From an uncultured Myxococcales bacterium (GTDB lineage Bacteria; Myxococcota_A; UBA9042; DTJE01): DNA of 64,000 nt. Below, in pieces: positions 1-8,297 of this stretch. The stretch lies in the NCBI GenBank assembly GCA_903857665.1, contig CAIOFV010000023.1, positions 1 through 64,000 on the forward strand, in the 5' to 3' direction. The notes under the pieces are model-generated. The model did no database searches, had not been told where the DNA came from, and saw only the letters and a list, made by a program, of their open reading frames with translations. Numbering within the stretch: position 1 is the first letter of the stretch; each line of letters opens with the position of its first letter. The translations under genes and the position numbers were made by a program.

Positions 1-957
1 CAGGTGCTCGCGGGCCCGCCGCAGCCGGACGTCGGCGACCCGCTGCGACGCCTCCGCCATGTAGGCCGCGGGATCGGCGAACAACCGCGGAAGCTCGACC
101 GACGGCGGGCCCAACCCCAGCCCCGACGTGACCGCCAACAGGTCGTCCGTGGCCTCGCGAGCCGTCGCGTAGCGCTCGTCGGGGTCGCGGGCCATCATGC
201 GCATCAGCACGGCATGCAGGTCGTCCGGGAAGCCGGGACGAACGGCCCGGGGGTCCGGGAATCGCACCTCGGCAATGGCGTGGAGCATCGCCGAGGGGGA
301 GTCCGCCTGGAACGGGTATCGGCCCGTGGACAGCAGGTACAGCATCGTCCCCAGGCTGAACACGTCGGTCCGGGCGTCCAGCGCCCGGCCGTCCACCTGT
401 TCGGGCGACATGTGGGCGGGCGATCCAAGGACCGTCCCCGTCATCGTCAGGTGCTCCATGTCCACGACGTGGGCGATCCCGAAGTCCATCAGTTTCAGGA
501 CCCCGTCGCGCCGGACCATCAGGTTCTCGGGCTTGACGTCGCGGTGGATCACGCCCCGGCCGTGCGCATGGGCGAGGGCGTCCCCCGCCGACGCCGCCAC
601 CAGGGCCGCCACCTCCGGAGGCATCGCGCCGACGCGCCTCGCGAACGCATCCAGGGATTCGCCGTCCACGAACTCGGCCACGATGAACGCGCGATCCGAC
701 TCCGCGCCGGAGTAGTCGTAGACCTCGACGATTCCCGGGTGGCGCAAGCGGGCGATCACGCGGGCCTCGCGCGCGAACCGGGCGCGCGCCTCCTCTTTCT
801 GAAGCAGGTGCGGGTGCAGCACCTTGATCGCGACCGGGCGGCCCAGCACGTGGTCCACGCCACGATGGACCACGGCCATGCCGCCCTGGCCCACCTCGCA
901 CTCGACCTCGTACCGGCCGAGAAATACCTCGCCCACCGCGACCGTCCCGCCCGTCAC
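1..957 (-). CDS. Hanks-type Ser/Thr protein kinase, 3' end outside window
   Basis: The first 319 residues of a eukaryote-like Ser/Thr kinase are visible; the gene runs off the left edge. Seen: a glycine-rich loop GQGGMA at about residues 23-28, the ATP-anchoring lysine in VAIKVL (K45), the catalytic loop HRDVKPEN (138-145), DFG (158-160) and a GSPAHMSPEQ activation-segment end. All catalytic residues are present, so it should be active. The start is taken as GTG at 957 because there is no in-frame ATG between it and an upstream stop; the Shine-Dalgarno is weak. What follows the kinase domain (sensor, TPR or membrane span) cannot be seen. A perfect inverted repeat lies about 40 bases upstream. 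Confidence 0.9.
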   Translation of the reverse strand, partial: MTGGTVAVGEVFLGRYEVECEVGQGGMAVVHRGVDHVLGRPVAIKVLHPHLLQKEEARARFAREARVIARLRHPGIVEVYDYSGAESDRAFIVAEFVDGESLDAFARRVGAMPPEVAALVAASAGDALAHAHGRGVIHRDVKPENLMVRRDGVLKLMDFGIAHVVDMEHLTMTGTVLGSPAHMSPEQVDGRALDARTDVFSLGTMLYLLSTGRYPFQADSPSAMLHAIAEVRFPDPRAVRPGFPDDLHAVLMRMMARDPDERYATAREATDDLLAVTSGLGLGPPSVELPRLFADPAAYMAEASQRVADVRLRRAREHL

Positions 958-1395
958 CCGGGCATCACAGGTTCGATCATCTGGAACACATATATTTTGC
1001 GTAGTGCAAAAGCATGCTTGCTATGCCACATGTCACCAACGGCCCTATTCTCGCTCAACCTAATACTTCCCTATGGTTTGCATCATCCACATCTCCAGCG
1101 GCCGACGGTCAGGGTCGTCCGCGGACGAGTCGCGGAGCAACGCACAGCCTTCACAGGTTCCTCACAGGTTCGCACGACGGAACCGCCCCGCAGAGCCGTT
1201 GCGGCACGCTCGGCAGCGAGGATATCACGTCCCCGCCCGGCCGATATTCGAGGCAACGAGCGTGCCGACCGGCCCCTCCCGGCGACTCCGCCCGTCACGA
1301 ACCGGGCATCGCTTCTGCCGCCATCCCCGGGCTTGACCGGCCCCCCGACCCTCGCCTAACATCGTTTCTTCCGCGTCTTCTGAAAAGAGGTGGCC
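958..1395. other. divergent intergenic region, no gene
   Basis: This 438-base gap separates the leftward kinase from the rightward YdcH-like gene. It is more AT-rich than its surroundings between about 980 and 1080 and holds a perfect inverted repeat at 995-1011. Open frames crossing it lack start signals and continue as antisense to the kinase gene, so I call no gene. Confidence 0.6.
995..1011. promoter_or_regulatory. perfect inverted repeat, possible operator of the kinase gene
   Basis: TTTTGC and GCAAAA flank a five-base centre (GTAGT), in an AT-rich patch just upstream of the leftward kinase start at 957. The AT-rich context next to TATATT (991-996) suits a promoter or operator. The function is inference from position and symmetry only. 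Confidence 0.35.
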
Positions 1396-1617
1396 ATGAT
1401 TCCCCAGTCCGACGCTCCCGGCAACCAGGACGCCCTGTCCAGGCTCCAGGCCTTGAAGGAGGAACACCGGGTACTGGACCTGCAGATCAAGGAACTCGAC
1501 GCGAAGCCGTGGCTGAGCCCCGACGATCAGGTTGAAATGGCCCGCCTGAAGAAGCTCAAGCTGCGCAAGAAGGACGAGATCTTCACGATTTCCAGTTCGC
1601 TGGGAATGGACACCTGA
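1396..1617 (+). CDS. YdcH/DUF465-like small coiled-coil protein
   Basis: A 73-residue acidic/basic helical protein. The segment from LKEEHRVLDLQI through LKKLKLRKKDEI matches the YdcH/DUF465 pattern of an early His, a heptad-like helix, and an LKK-KL-KDEI end. The role is unknown in the family. ATG 1396 is preferred over the in-frame GTG at 1390 because AGAGGTGG (1386-1393) lies at the right distance. It stands alone ahead of the HU gene, which has its own promoter-like sequence. Confidence 0.75.
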   Translation: MIPQSDAPGNQDALSRLQALKEEHRVLDLQIKELDAKPWLSPDDQVEMARLKKLKLRKKDEIFTISSSLGMDT

Positions 1618-1710
1618 TTCGGCCGGGAAATATTTCGCAGCAATTCCCAGCGGTTCCGGCGCTACACGGATGTATCTCCTTAATTTCATGGCGCATTCGA
1701 AAACTTTTCC

Positions 1711-1739
1711 TTGACAGTCATTTTTCCTAGTGCCACATT
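1711..1739 (+). promoter_or_regulatory. sigma70-type promoter for the HU gene
   Basis: A perfect TTGACA -35 box (1711-1716) is followed after 17 bases by CACATT (1734-1739), a weak -10 matching three of six positions. It lies about 115 bases upstream of the HU start, implying a long leader. Confidence 0.4.
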
Positions 1740-1854
1740 GACGATGCTCGACTCTCAGAGCAGCAGACCGGCCTGCCATCGGCACGTCCGGCCTGCCGGC
1801 GGAATGGCCCTGGCGCCATTCCTTGGTTTTGGGTTGGGTTGGAGGAGGATTCAC

Positions 1855-2130
1855 ATGACCAAGGCCGAACTGATCGAGGAAATCCGGAATGCCAAGGGTG
1901 TTGACCTGACCAAGAAGCAGACCGAGGCGGTCCTGAACAGCGTGTTCGACGCGATCCGCGGCGCCGTCAAGCGCGACAAGCGCTTCTCGTTCCCGGGCTT
2001 CGGGACGTTTACCGTCCGCGCCCGCAAGCCGCGCAAGGGCCGCAATCCGCGCACCGGCGCCCAGATCACGATCAAGGCGTCGAAGACGGTCGGCTTCAAG
2101 CCCGCTCCCAAGCTCAAGAGCGTGCTGTAG
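1855..2130 (+). CDS. HU family nucleoid DNA-binding protein
   Basis: A 91-residue protein with the full HU/IHF fold: helical start MTKAELIEEI, the core FSFPGFGTFTVRARKPRKGR, then RNPRTGAQITI (the beta-arm with the intercalating proline) and the C-terminal FKPAPKLKSVL. HU dimers bend and compact DNA. Start at ATG 1855 behind a strong GGAGGAGG (1841-1848). A strong GC hairpin follows the stop. A second family member of 95 residues lies at 59580-59867. This one resembles ordinary HU more than IHF-alpha or IHF-beta. Confidence 0.95.
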   Translation: MTKAELIEEIRNAKGVDLTKKQTEAVLNSVFDAIRGAVKRDKRFSFPGFGTFTVRARKPRKGRNPRTGAQITIKASKTVGFKPAPKLKSVL

Positions 2131-2151
2131 TCCATCGCATGTCCACCCCGC

Positions 2152-2187
2152 GGCCGGCGGGGACGGCAACCCGTCGTCCCGCCGGCC
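2152..2187 (+). terminator. GC-rich hairpin after the HU gene
   Basis: GGCCGGCGGG (2152-2161) pairs perfectly with CCCGCCGGCC (2178-2187), and the inner bases extend the stem. It begins about 20 bases after the HU stop. There is no T tract, so it would be a hairpin-only terminator, which is plausible in a high-GC genome. Confidence 0.55.
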
Positions 2188-2331
2188 CCGGGCCGTGGCG
2201 TGTCCCCTCCGCCTCCGAGCCCCCACCGGAATCGATTCACGACATAGCGCATTGCGTCGCCTTGCGTCAGGTCCGTCCGGCGAGATAGGATGGCCGGTCG
2301 GAGGCCGACCGTGCACGCGACGCTCCCATGG

Positions 2332-3336
2332 ATGCCGCAGGATGTTTTCGTCATCGCCGTCGTCGGCTGTTCCAAGAACGCCGGCAAGACGACGACCCTG
2401 AACGCCCTGCTGGCCGGATTCGGCGACGATGTGCCGAACCCCGGGGTCCTGTCCATCGGGATCGACGGCGAGGAGGTCGATTTCTGGCTGGGCGTGCCCA
2501 AGCCCCGCGTCGAGGTGCGCCAGGGCGCCTTTGTCGCGACCGCCGAGGGGGCCCTTGCGGCGGGCACCGCCCTCGTCGAGATCTGCGAGCGGACCGGCGG
2601 CCGCACGCTCCTGGGCGACCTGGTGGTGGGTCGCGTCACCGCCCCGGGTTCGGTCCTGCTGGCCGGCATCCGTTCGAAGGACGACGTGCGCGCCGCCATC
2701 GCCGCCATGAAGCGCCTGGGGGTCCCTCGCATCCTCGTCGATGGAGCCTACCAGCGGCTGGCGGCGGCGGATCCGGAGGTTTCCGACGGCACGATCCTCG
2801 CGACCGGGGCCGTGCTCGGCACCACCATCGATCAGGTGGCCCTGCGGACGCTTGAATTCCTGCAACGTCTACGGGTACCCCGGTCCGAGTTCGCCGACGA
2901 CGGGGCGCTCATGGACGCGGCCCGCCGGGACAACCGCCTCGCCATGCGGGCCCTGCCTGCGGGCGGAATCGTCACTGCGGACGGTCCGACGGACCCGGTC
3001 GCGGTTCAGATCCTCGGGTCCGGCGATGCCGTGATCGCCATCCCCGGCGCGATCGGCGACGACCTCGTTCGCCAGTGCGCCGCGCTTTCGGCCGGACGCA
3101 TTCGCCTGCTGGCCCGGGATCCCACGCGGCTCTTCCTGACTCCGCAGGAAGCCACGGCCTTCCGGAAGCGACATGACCTTCGAGTCATCCAGCCCATCCG
3201 CATCCTGGGGGTGACGGTGAACCCGTTCAGCGTCCTCGGGTGGACCCTGCCCCGGGAGCCGCTCGTCGCCGCGATCCGGGCCGTGGCGGACGGCCTTCCG
3301 GTGGTGTCCTTCGACGTGCATCCCCACCCGACCTAG
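2332..3336 (+). CDS. P-loop protein next to lysine 5,6-aminomutase, KamB-like
   Basis: A 334-residue soluble protein opening with a Walker A motif, VVGCSKNAGKTTTLNALL, at residues 8-25. The rest is alpha/beta with no membrane span. It sits 57 bases upstream of kamD in the same direction. Lysine-fermenting clostridia have a protein called KamB beside kamD/kamE, thought to help reactivate the aminomutase; position and N-terminus fit that, but the assignment is from memory. The partner KamC (MutS-like ATPase) is not present. An in-frame ATG also exists at 2290, and neither start has a good Shine-Dalgarno. Confidence 0.6.
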   Translation: MPQDVFVIAVVGCSKNAGKTTTLNALLAGFGDDVPNPGVLSIGIDGEEVDFWLGVPKPRVEVRQGAFVATAEGALAAGTALVEICERTGGRTLLGDLVVGRVTAPGSVLLAGIRSKDDVRAAIAAMKRLGVPRILVDGAYQRLAAADPEVSDGTILATGAVLGTTIDQVALRTLEFLQRLRVPRSEFADDGALMDAARRDNRLAMRALPAGGIVTADGPTDPVAVQILGSGDAVIAIPGAIGDDLVRQCAALSAGRIRLLARDPTRLFLTPQEATAFRKRHDLRVIQPIRILGVTVNPFSVLGWTLPREPLVAAIRAVADGLPVVSFDVHPHPT

Positions 3337-3393
3337 GGTGCTGTTCCTGCCCGAATCCGCGGCCCCGGCCGCCTTTTGCCGATGGAGTGGATC

Positions 3394-4971
3394 ATGGAAC
3401 GAAAACTGGATCTGGATTCCGGCGACATCGCGCGATGTCGCGATGCGGCCGGCGCGATCGCTGACGAGGTCCTGGGCTTCGCTGCAAACCGGACGACGGT
3501 ATCCATCGAACGGGCCGTCCTGCGCTGGATGGGCGTGGAAGGCGGCGACACCGACTGCATTCCCCTGGTGAACCGCGTGGTGGACGCGGCCGCCGCGGCC
3601 GGCCTGCTGGCCCGCGGCGTCGCACTCCCGTTCGCTTCGGCGGTCCGCGCTTCCGGCCTGACGCCATCGGACGCGGCGCGCGCCATCGCGGAAAGACGCC
3701 TGAGCCTGGTCGCACCCGTAGCCGAATTCGAGGACGCGGCGCGGGCCACGGCCCGCTCGCTGGCCGCGGCAGGCTCCGACCGCGTCCGCCACACCAACCG
3801 CACGCGCCAGCGCTTCCTGGAGCGCCTCGGCGAGGGGACCCGCCCGCTGCTGTACGTGATCGTGGCCTCCGGGAACATCCACGAGGACACCGTGCAGGCG
3901 AAGGTCTGCGCCCGGGCAGGCGCCCAGGTCGTCGCGGTCATCCGCTCGACGGCCCAGAGCCTGCTGGACTACATCCCCGAGGGCGCGACCACCGAGGGCT
4001 ACGGGGGCACGTACGCCACGCAGGCCAACTTCCGCATCATGCGCGACGCCCTCGACGAGGCCTCCGAGGACGTAGGCTGCTACGTCCGGCAGTGCAACTA
4101 CGCGTCGGGCCTCTGCATGCCGGAAATGGCCACACTGGGCGCCCTCGAGCGCCTGGACGTGATGCTGAACGACGCCCTCTACGGGATCCTGTTCCGCGAC
4201 ATCAACATGCAAAGGACCCTGACCGACCAGGCCTTTTCGCGCAAGGTATCTGCTGCTGCCGGCCTGATCATCAACACCGGCGAGGACAACTACCTGACGA
4301 CCTCCGACGCCTTCGACGCGGCCCACACCGTACTGGCGTCCGAGTTCATCAACGAGCAGATCGCCCTGCGCTGCGGCCTGAAGCCGTCCCAGTTGGGGCT
4401 GGGCCACGCCATGCAGATGAATCCCTGGCGGGAGGACATGTTCCTGTACGAGGTGGCCCAGGCCCGCATGGCCCGCGAAATCTTCCCGGACTGCCCGCTC
4501 AAGTACATGCCGCCGACCAAGCACATGACAGGCGACATCTTCCGGGGCCACGTCCAGGATGCCCTCTTCAGCCTCGCCAGCGTGATGACCGGACAGGGCA
4601 TCCACCTGCTGGGCATGATGACCGAAGCGATGCATACGCCGCACATCCACGACCGCACGCTGGCGCTGGAATCCACGCGGATGATCGCGACGGCGGCCCG
4701 CCACCTGGGGGACGAGATCGAATTCAAGCCCGGCGGCATCATCCAGACTCGCGCTCGCGTCGTCCTGGGCAATGCGGTCGGCCTCCTGGAGCAGGTCCGC
4801 GACGAAGGGTTGTTCGGCGCGCTCGCGAACGGGCGTTTCGCGGATATCCGGCGCACCCCCGAGGGCGGCCGGGGCCTCGAAGGCGTCGTCGTCAAGGAAC
4901 CCGGCTACTGGAACCCGGTGGAGCACGAACTGGACGCCCTGCTGGCCCAGCGCGCCGCGGAGGTGGTGTGA
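3394..4971 (+). CDS. kamD: lysine 5,6-aminomutase, alpha subunit
   Basis: The large (525-residue) subunit of the PLP- and adenosylcobalamin-dependent enzyme that moves the terminal amino group of D-lysine or beta-lysine from C6 to C5, an early step of anaerobic lysine fermentation. Family hallmarks seen: EGATTEGYGGTYATQANF (about residues 197-214), LGLGHAMQMNPW, the QGIHLLGMMTEAMHTPHIHD stretch and the GYWNP end. ATG 3394 is chosen because GGAG (3384-3387) is correctly spaced. Its TGA overlaps the ATG of kamE by one base, so the two subunits are translationally coupled. Confidence 0.93.
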   Translation: MERKLDLDSGDIARCRDAAGAIADEVLGFAANRTTVSIERAVLRWMGVEGGDTDCIPLVNRVVDAAAAAGLLARGVALPFASAVRASGLTPSDAARAIAERRLSLVAPVAEFEDAARATARSLAAAGSDRVRHTNRTRQRFLERLGEGTRPLLYVIVASGNIHEDTVQAKVCARAGAQVVAVIRSTAQSLLDYIPEGATTEGYGGTYATQANFRIMRDALDEASEDVGCYVRQCNYASGLCMPEMATLGALERLDVMLNDALYGILFRDINMQRTLTDQAFSRKVSAAAGLIINTGEDNYLTTSDAFDAAHTVLASEFINEQIALRCGLKPSQLGLGHAMQMNPWREDMFLYEVAQARMAREIFPDCPLKYMPPTKHMTGDIFRGHVQDALFSLASVMTGQGIHLLGMMTEAMHTPHIHDRTLALESTRMIATAARHLGDEIEFKPGGIIQTRARVVLGNAVGLLEQVRDEGLFGALANGRFADIRRTPEGGRGLEGVVVKEPGYWNPVEHELDALLAQRAAEVV

Positions 4972-5750
4972 TGACGACGCGCGACGACTCCCCCGCCCGG
5001 GCGGTTTCCGGGCTGGACCTCCATGCCGTCGGGCCCTACGGCGACACCCTGGGCGACGGCATCGTCCAGGTCTCGTTCAGCCTGCCGGTCCCCGCAGGCC
5101 CCGAGGCGCGCGAGGCGGCCCGCCGGCTGGCCGTGCAGATGGGCCTCAACGAGCCGCAGGTCTACCACGAGGCCGATCTTGGATACGGGTTCTCGTTCTG
5201 GATTCTCTATGGAAAGTGCCGCCACCACGTGGACGTGACCCGCATCGTGGTGCCGAAGATCGATACCGCGCCGCTGTCCTTCGAGGAAATCAACGCCCTC
5301 GTCCTGGAAAAGGCGGGCCGGCGCCTGCGGATCGTCGGCGCCTGCACCGGGACCGACGCCCATACCGTCGGCATCGATGCGATCCTCAACATGAAGGGCT
5401 TCGCGGGGGAATATGGCCTCGAGCGCTACCCGGCCTTCGAGGTGATCAACCTGGGCAGCCAGGTGTCCAACGCTACGCTGCTGTCGAAGGTCCGCGAAAC
5501 AGGGGCCGACGCCGTGCTGGTGTCCCAGGTGGTGACGCAGAAGGACGTGCACCTGTCCAACCTCGCCGAGTGGGTGGACATGGTCGAGGCCGACGGGCTT
5601 CGCCAGGATCTTCTGCTGCTTTGCGGCGGTCCTCGCATCACGCACGAAGTGGCCCTCGAACTGGGCTTCGACGCCGGGTTCGGGGCCGGCACGACACCGC
5701 GCCAGGTGGCCGCCTGGCTGGCCCAGAAATGGGTCCAACACCTGCGCTGA
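4971..5750 (+). CDS. kamE: lysine 5,6-aminomutase, beta (B12-binding) subunit
   Basis: The 259-residue small subunit. The cobalamin-binding DxHxxG motif reads TDAHTVGID with His131. Lys142 lies exactly 11 residues later (NMKGFAG), the spacing known for the B12-ligating His and PLP-binding Lys in the clostridial enzyme. A Rossmann-like B12 domain follows (VINLGSQVSNATLL and LLLCGGPRIT). The gene starts on the last base of the kamD stop. No other lysine-degradation genes (kdd, kce, kal) lie nearby. Confidence 0.93.
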   Translation: MTTRDDSPARAVSGLDLHAVGPYGDTLGDGIVQVSFSLPVPAGPEAREAARRLAVQMGLNEPQVYHEADLGYGFSFWILYGKCRHHVDVTRIVVPKIDTAPLSFEEINALVLEKAGRRLRIVGACTGTDAHTVGIDAILNMKGFAGEYGLERYPAFEVINLGSQVSNATLLSKVRETGADAVLVSQVVTQKDVHLSNLAEWVDMVEADGLRQDLLLLCGGPRITHEVALELGFDAGFGAGTTPRQVAAWLAQKWVQHLR

Positions 5751-5826
5751 CCGGGTCCAAGGCGCGTCCGTACCCCCTCCGATCTTTCATCATTCCCGAA
5801 TCTTGACTCCGAAAGCCGAAAAATGG

Positions 5827-5855
5827 TTGACAGACTCAGGTACTCCGCTTATCTT
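5827..5855 (+). promoter_or_regulatory. near-consensus sigma70 promoter
   Basis: TTGACA (5827-5832), an exact 17-base spacer and TATCTT (5850-5855): the best promoter I found in the window. It lies about 48 bases upstream of the small Cys protein gene, which should therefore be strongly and separately transcribed from kamDE. Confidence 0.75.
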
Positions 5856-5902
5856 CATCAGTGGGACCCGAATTGTCCCTGTTAAAGTCGAGGGAGGCTG
5901 AG

Positions 5903-6112
5903 ATGCGGTTCACCTACTCGCAGCAGGAAATCCAGGAACTGTCGGACACTTTCTACTGCCGTGCGCGTCGCAAGGAACTGACCCTGGACAAGTGCCTGAA
6001 CGACTATCTCGAGTCGAACGCCTTCGAGAAGCGCCGTTCGGCGTGCTTCCGGTGCCCCCAGGGGCGCAAGAACCGGGAGCTCTTCGCTGGCGCCTCCGAG
6101 GAAGAGGACTGA
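5903..6112 (+). CDS. small four-cysteine protein of unknown function
   Basis: A 69-residue charged cytoplasmic protein. Four cysteines (C19, C32, C48, C51 by my count) end in the pair ACFRC, followed by PQGRKNRE, which suggests a small metal-binding (zinc-ribbon-like) module. AGGGAGG at 5891-5897 precedes ATG 5903, and a near-consensus promoter lies upstream, so expression is probably high. I do not recognise a named family. Possible roles are a regulator or an accessory factor; nothing in the neighbourhood decides this. Confidence 0.75.
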   Translation: MRFTYSQQEIQELSDTFYCRARRKELTLDKCLNDYLESNAFEKRRSACFRCPQGRKNRELFAGASEEED

Positions 6113-6120
6113 AACCCGGC

Positions 6121-6164
6121 GAGCCCCGGCGTGCGCCGGTCCTGCCTGCGGTTCGAAGGGGCTC
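6121..6164. terminator. bidirectional hairpin between convergent genes
   Basis: GAGCCCC (6121-6127) can pair with GGGGCTC (6158-6164), and CCGGCG/CGCCGG (6126-6139) forms a tight alternative hairpin. The element fills the gap between the small Cys gene and the oppositely oriented thiolase, so it can serve both. Confidence 0.5.
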
Positions 6165-7381
6165 TACGGGGCCTTGAGGACCGTGGTCACCGAGGCGCAG
6201 ATCGGCCCCCCGATGTTGAAGGACGCGGCGTAGCGGGCATTCTTGACCTGCAGCGCCGCCGGCACCCTGCCCGTCAATTGCCAATAATTCCAGCCGATCA
6301 TCGCGACGCCCGTGGCGCCGATGGGATGGCCCTTGGCGATCAGCCCGCCGGAAGTATTGAGGGGCGTACCGTCCCCATCCACCCGCGCACGCCCCTCGAC
6401 GAAGTACCGCGCCCCCCGGCCTGGCGCCGCCAATCCGAGGATTTCGGCCGACAGCGCCCCCATGATGCCGAAGCAGTCATGGACCTCGCCGACACCCACA
6501 TCCGCCGGCGTGACCCCGGCCATGTCGTACGCCATGCGGATCGCGCGATACGCGCCCGCGGGGTGCAGTACGTCCCGCCCCTGGGTGGACAGCGGGTCCG
6601 TCGCCGAGCCGTAGCCGACGAGCTCGACCGCCTGGGACCTGGGGAAACCCAACCGCTTCAACCCCTCCTCCGTGGCCAGCAGCAGCGACGCCCACCCGTC
6701 CGACATCTGCGAGCATTCGAAGGTCTTCAGGGGCAGGCCCTCGGCGATGTAGCGGTTCGGCCCGTCGATGGCCATCACCTTGTCCAGCGTCATCTGTACC
6801 TTCTGCATCTGCGCCAGGGGGTTCTGGTTGCCGTGGGCGTAGAAGGTCACCGGAACGTGGGCCAGTTCCATTTCGGTAACGCCCCAGTGCTTCATGTAGG
6901 CGTCCTGGACTTCCGCGAAGATATGGGGGAAGATGAAGGTCTTTCCCGGGCGCTCCTCGGGGTGCGACGCGGTGCCGAGCAGCTTCCCCAGCAGCTTTCC
7001 GTCCGCCTTCCCCTCGTCGTCGCGCATCTTCTCGACACCGATGGCCAGGCCCACTTCGGCCTCGCCCAGAAGGAGGCGCCGCAGTACCGAAAGGACAGCC
7101 TGTCCGCCTGACGCACAGGCGTTTTCCACCGTTTCGATGGGCTTGCCGGCCAGCGCCGGCTCCATGGCCACCAGCCCCGACAGCAGCGTCTGCTCCTGGA
7201 GCATCGGCGTCAGCAGGCCCGCGACCGCGGCCGTGTCCACGGCCTCCAGGGGCGCGCCCGCGCCGATCGACACGGCGGAGGCAGCCGCATGGATGGCCTG
7301 CTGGATCGATACCGCGCCCAGCTTCCCGAAGGGGCTCTGTGCGTACCCCACAACGAACACCTTCCTGTTGCCCGGAAGCAT
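6164..7381 (-). CDS. thiolase of the SCP-x / acetyl-CoA acetyltransferase type
   Basis: A 405-residue thiolase-fold enzyme that would condense or cleave acyl-CoA thioesters. Seen: the nucleophile Cys in ENACASGGQAV, the VGEVHDCFG loop that carries a catalytic His-like position in SCP2-type thiolases, and GGLIAKGHPIGATG near the C-terminus. The usual C-terminal CxGxG is replaced by the NIGGPICAS style of SCP-x members. Start at ATG 7381 behind GAGGTGG (7386-7392). It is a single-gene unit with no DUF35 OB-fold partner alongside. Exact substrate unknown. Confidence 0.85.
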   Translation of the reverse strand: MLPGNRKVFVVGYAQSPFGKLGAVSIQQAIHAAASAVSIGAGAPLEAVDTAAVAGLLTPMLQEQTLLSGLVAMEPALAGKPIETVENACASGGQAVLSVLRRLLLGEAEVGLAIGVEKMRDDEGKADGKLLGKLLGTASHPEERPGKTFIFPHIFAEVQDAYMKHWGVTEMELAHVPVTFYAHGNQNPLAQMQKVQMTLDKVMAIDGPNRYIAEGLPLKTFECSQMSDGWASLLLATEEGLKRLGFPRSQAVELVGYGSATDPLSTQGRDVLHPAGAYRAIRMAYDMAGVTPADVGVGEVHDCFGIMGALSAEILGLAAPGRGARYFVEGRARVDGDGTPLNTSGGLIAKGHPIGATGVAMIGWNYWQLTGRVPAALQVKNARYAASFNIGGPICASVTTVLKAP

Positions 7382-7404
7382 CGGACCACCTCGCGCCAGA
7401 CCAG

Positions 7405-7430
7405 GGAACCATACCATTCCAGGTGGTTCC
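7405..7430. promoter_or_regulatory. inverted repeat upstream of the thiolase gene
   Basis: GGAACCA (7405-7411) and TGGTTCC (7424-7430) are perfect 7-base arms separated by 12 bases, 24 bases upstream of the thiolase ATG. Placement and symmetry suit a repressor operator of the TetR or FadR kind. No regulator gene is adjacent. Confidence 0.4.
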
Positions 7431-7594
7431 GGTGAAGCGGCACCCGGGCAAAGCACCCAGTGGCGCGGCCCCGGGCGTCCGAGCCGACCTGCCCAGGGCG
7501 CCCCCCCGACGGCATCGCGAAGGATATTCTTCGGATATCATTGTCATTTTGAGCATTCTCACCCGACGCAGCCCTGCTCCCGTCTGGGCAGGGA

Positions 7595-7623
7595 TTGACA
7601 AACCTGCCGACCGGTGGCAATAT
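7595..7623 (+). promoter_or_regulatory. sigma70-type promoter for the Lys/Ala-rich lipoprotein
   Basis: TTGACA (7595-7600), a 17-base spacer and CAATAT (7618-7623), about 95 bases upstream of ATG 7719. Confidence 0.65.
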
Positions 7624-7718
7624 CCGCCCCCGAAAGCGCACCACCGGGGGTCCCCGGGTGGCTGGGTGCGCAGGGCTTCCTTTTTGGGAAGCATCTTGGA
7701 GTTTCGGAGGAGGATCAG

Positions 7719-8297
7719 ATGAAGAAGCTGGCTACCGTGTTCGTGGCGATCGTGGCGCTCGCGTTCGTTGCCTGCGCGAAGAAGGCGACCCCGGACGAAG
7801 TGAAGAAGGCCTATGCGAAGCTCGTCGAGCTGCAGAAGGCGGCGAACCCGGCCCCCGCGGTCGAGGATCCGGCCGTGAAGATCAACGGTGACTTCGCCCA
7901 GAAGCTGCAGGCCCTGCAGACGGCCCAGGCCGAAGCGCTGAAGGCGGTCGACGACGATCTGGCGAAGGCGAAGGACGCCCTGCCGAAGGCGAAGGGCAAG
8001 AAGGCCGAGGCTGCGAACGCTGCCGCCGCCGCGAAGCTGGACGAAGAGTTCAACGCCAAGAAGAACGAAGCCGCCCAGGGTTTCGCCCCCCAGTTCGCCG
8101 GCCTGAACAAGGCCAAGGCTGACGCCCTCAAGGCCGCTGCCGACGCGAAGGCGAAGGCCGAGGCGGACGCGAAGGCCCAGGCGGACAAGGACCAGGCTGC
8201 GTACCTGGACAAGGCCGTCAAGGACCGCACCACGAAGGCGAAGGTTGACTGCCAGCTGAAGGCCGCCAAGCTCGACGACTTCAACAAGTGCAAGTAG
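7719..8297 (+). CDS. Lys/Ala-rich helical lipoprotein
   Basis: A 192-residue exported protein: an n-region KK, a hydrophobic stretch and lipobox FVAC (lipidated Cys about residue 19). The mature part is almost entirely Ala, Lys, Asp and Gln with repeated KAKAEADAKAQAD-like runs, predicting a long single alpha-helix or coiled coil, and a Cys pair near the end (VDCQLK and FNKCK). It has a strong promoter and GGAGGAGG (7707-7714), so it is probably abundant. Lpp-like bracing of the envelope is a reasonable guess; there is no homology evidence for it. Confidence 0.8.
   Translation: MKKLATVFVAIVALAFVACAKKATPDEVKKAYAKLVELQKAANPAPAVEDPAVKINGDFAQKLQALQTAQAEALKAVDDDLAKAKDALPKAKGKKAEAANAAAAAKLDEEFNAKKNEAAQGFAPQFAGLNKAKADALKAAADAKAKAEADAKAQADKDQAAYLDKAVKDRTTKAKVDCQLKAAKLDDFNKCK

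Noticed and set aside
4-1359. 451-codon open frame on the plus strand
   Set aside because: Antisense to the kinase gene whose frame shows GxGxxG, HRD and DFG; the plus frame has Arg/His-rich composition typical of shadows in high-GC DNA.
2200-2331. Possible cobalamin riboswitch upstream of the kam operon
   Set aside because: No B12-box-like GCCACTG or matching helices could be seen in the short leader.
2869-4926. 685-codon open frame on the minus strand
   Set aside because: Lies opposite kamD, which has full family motifs.
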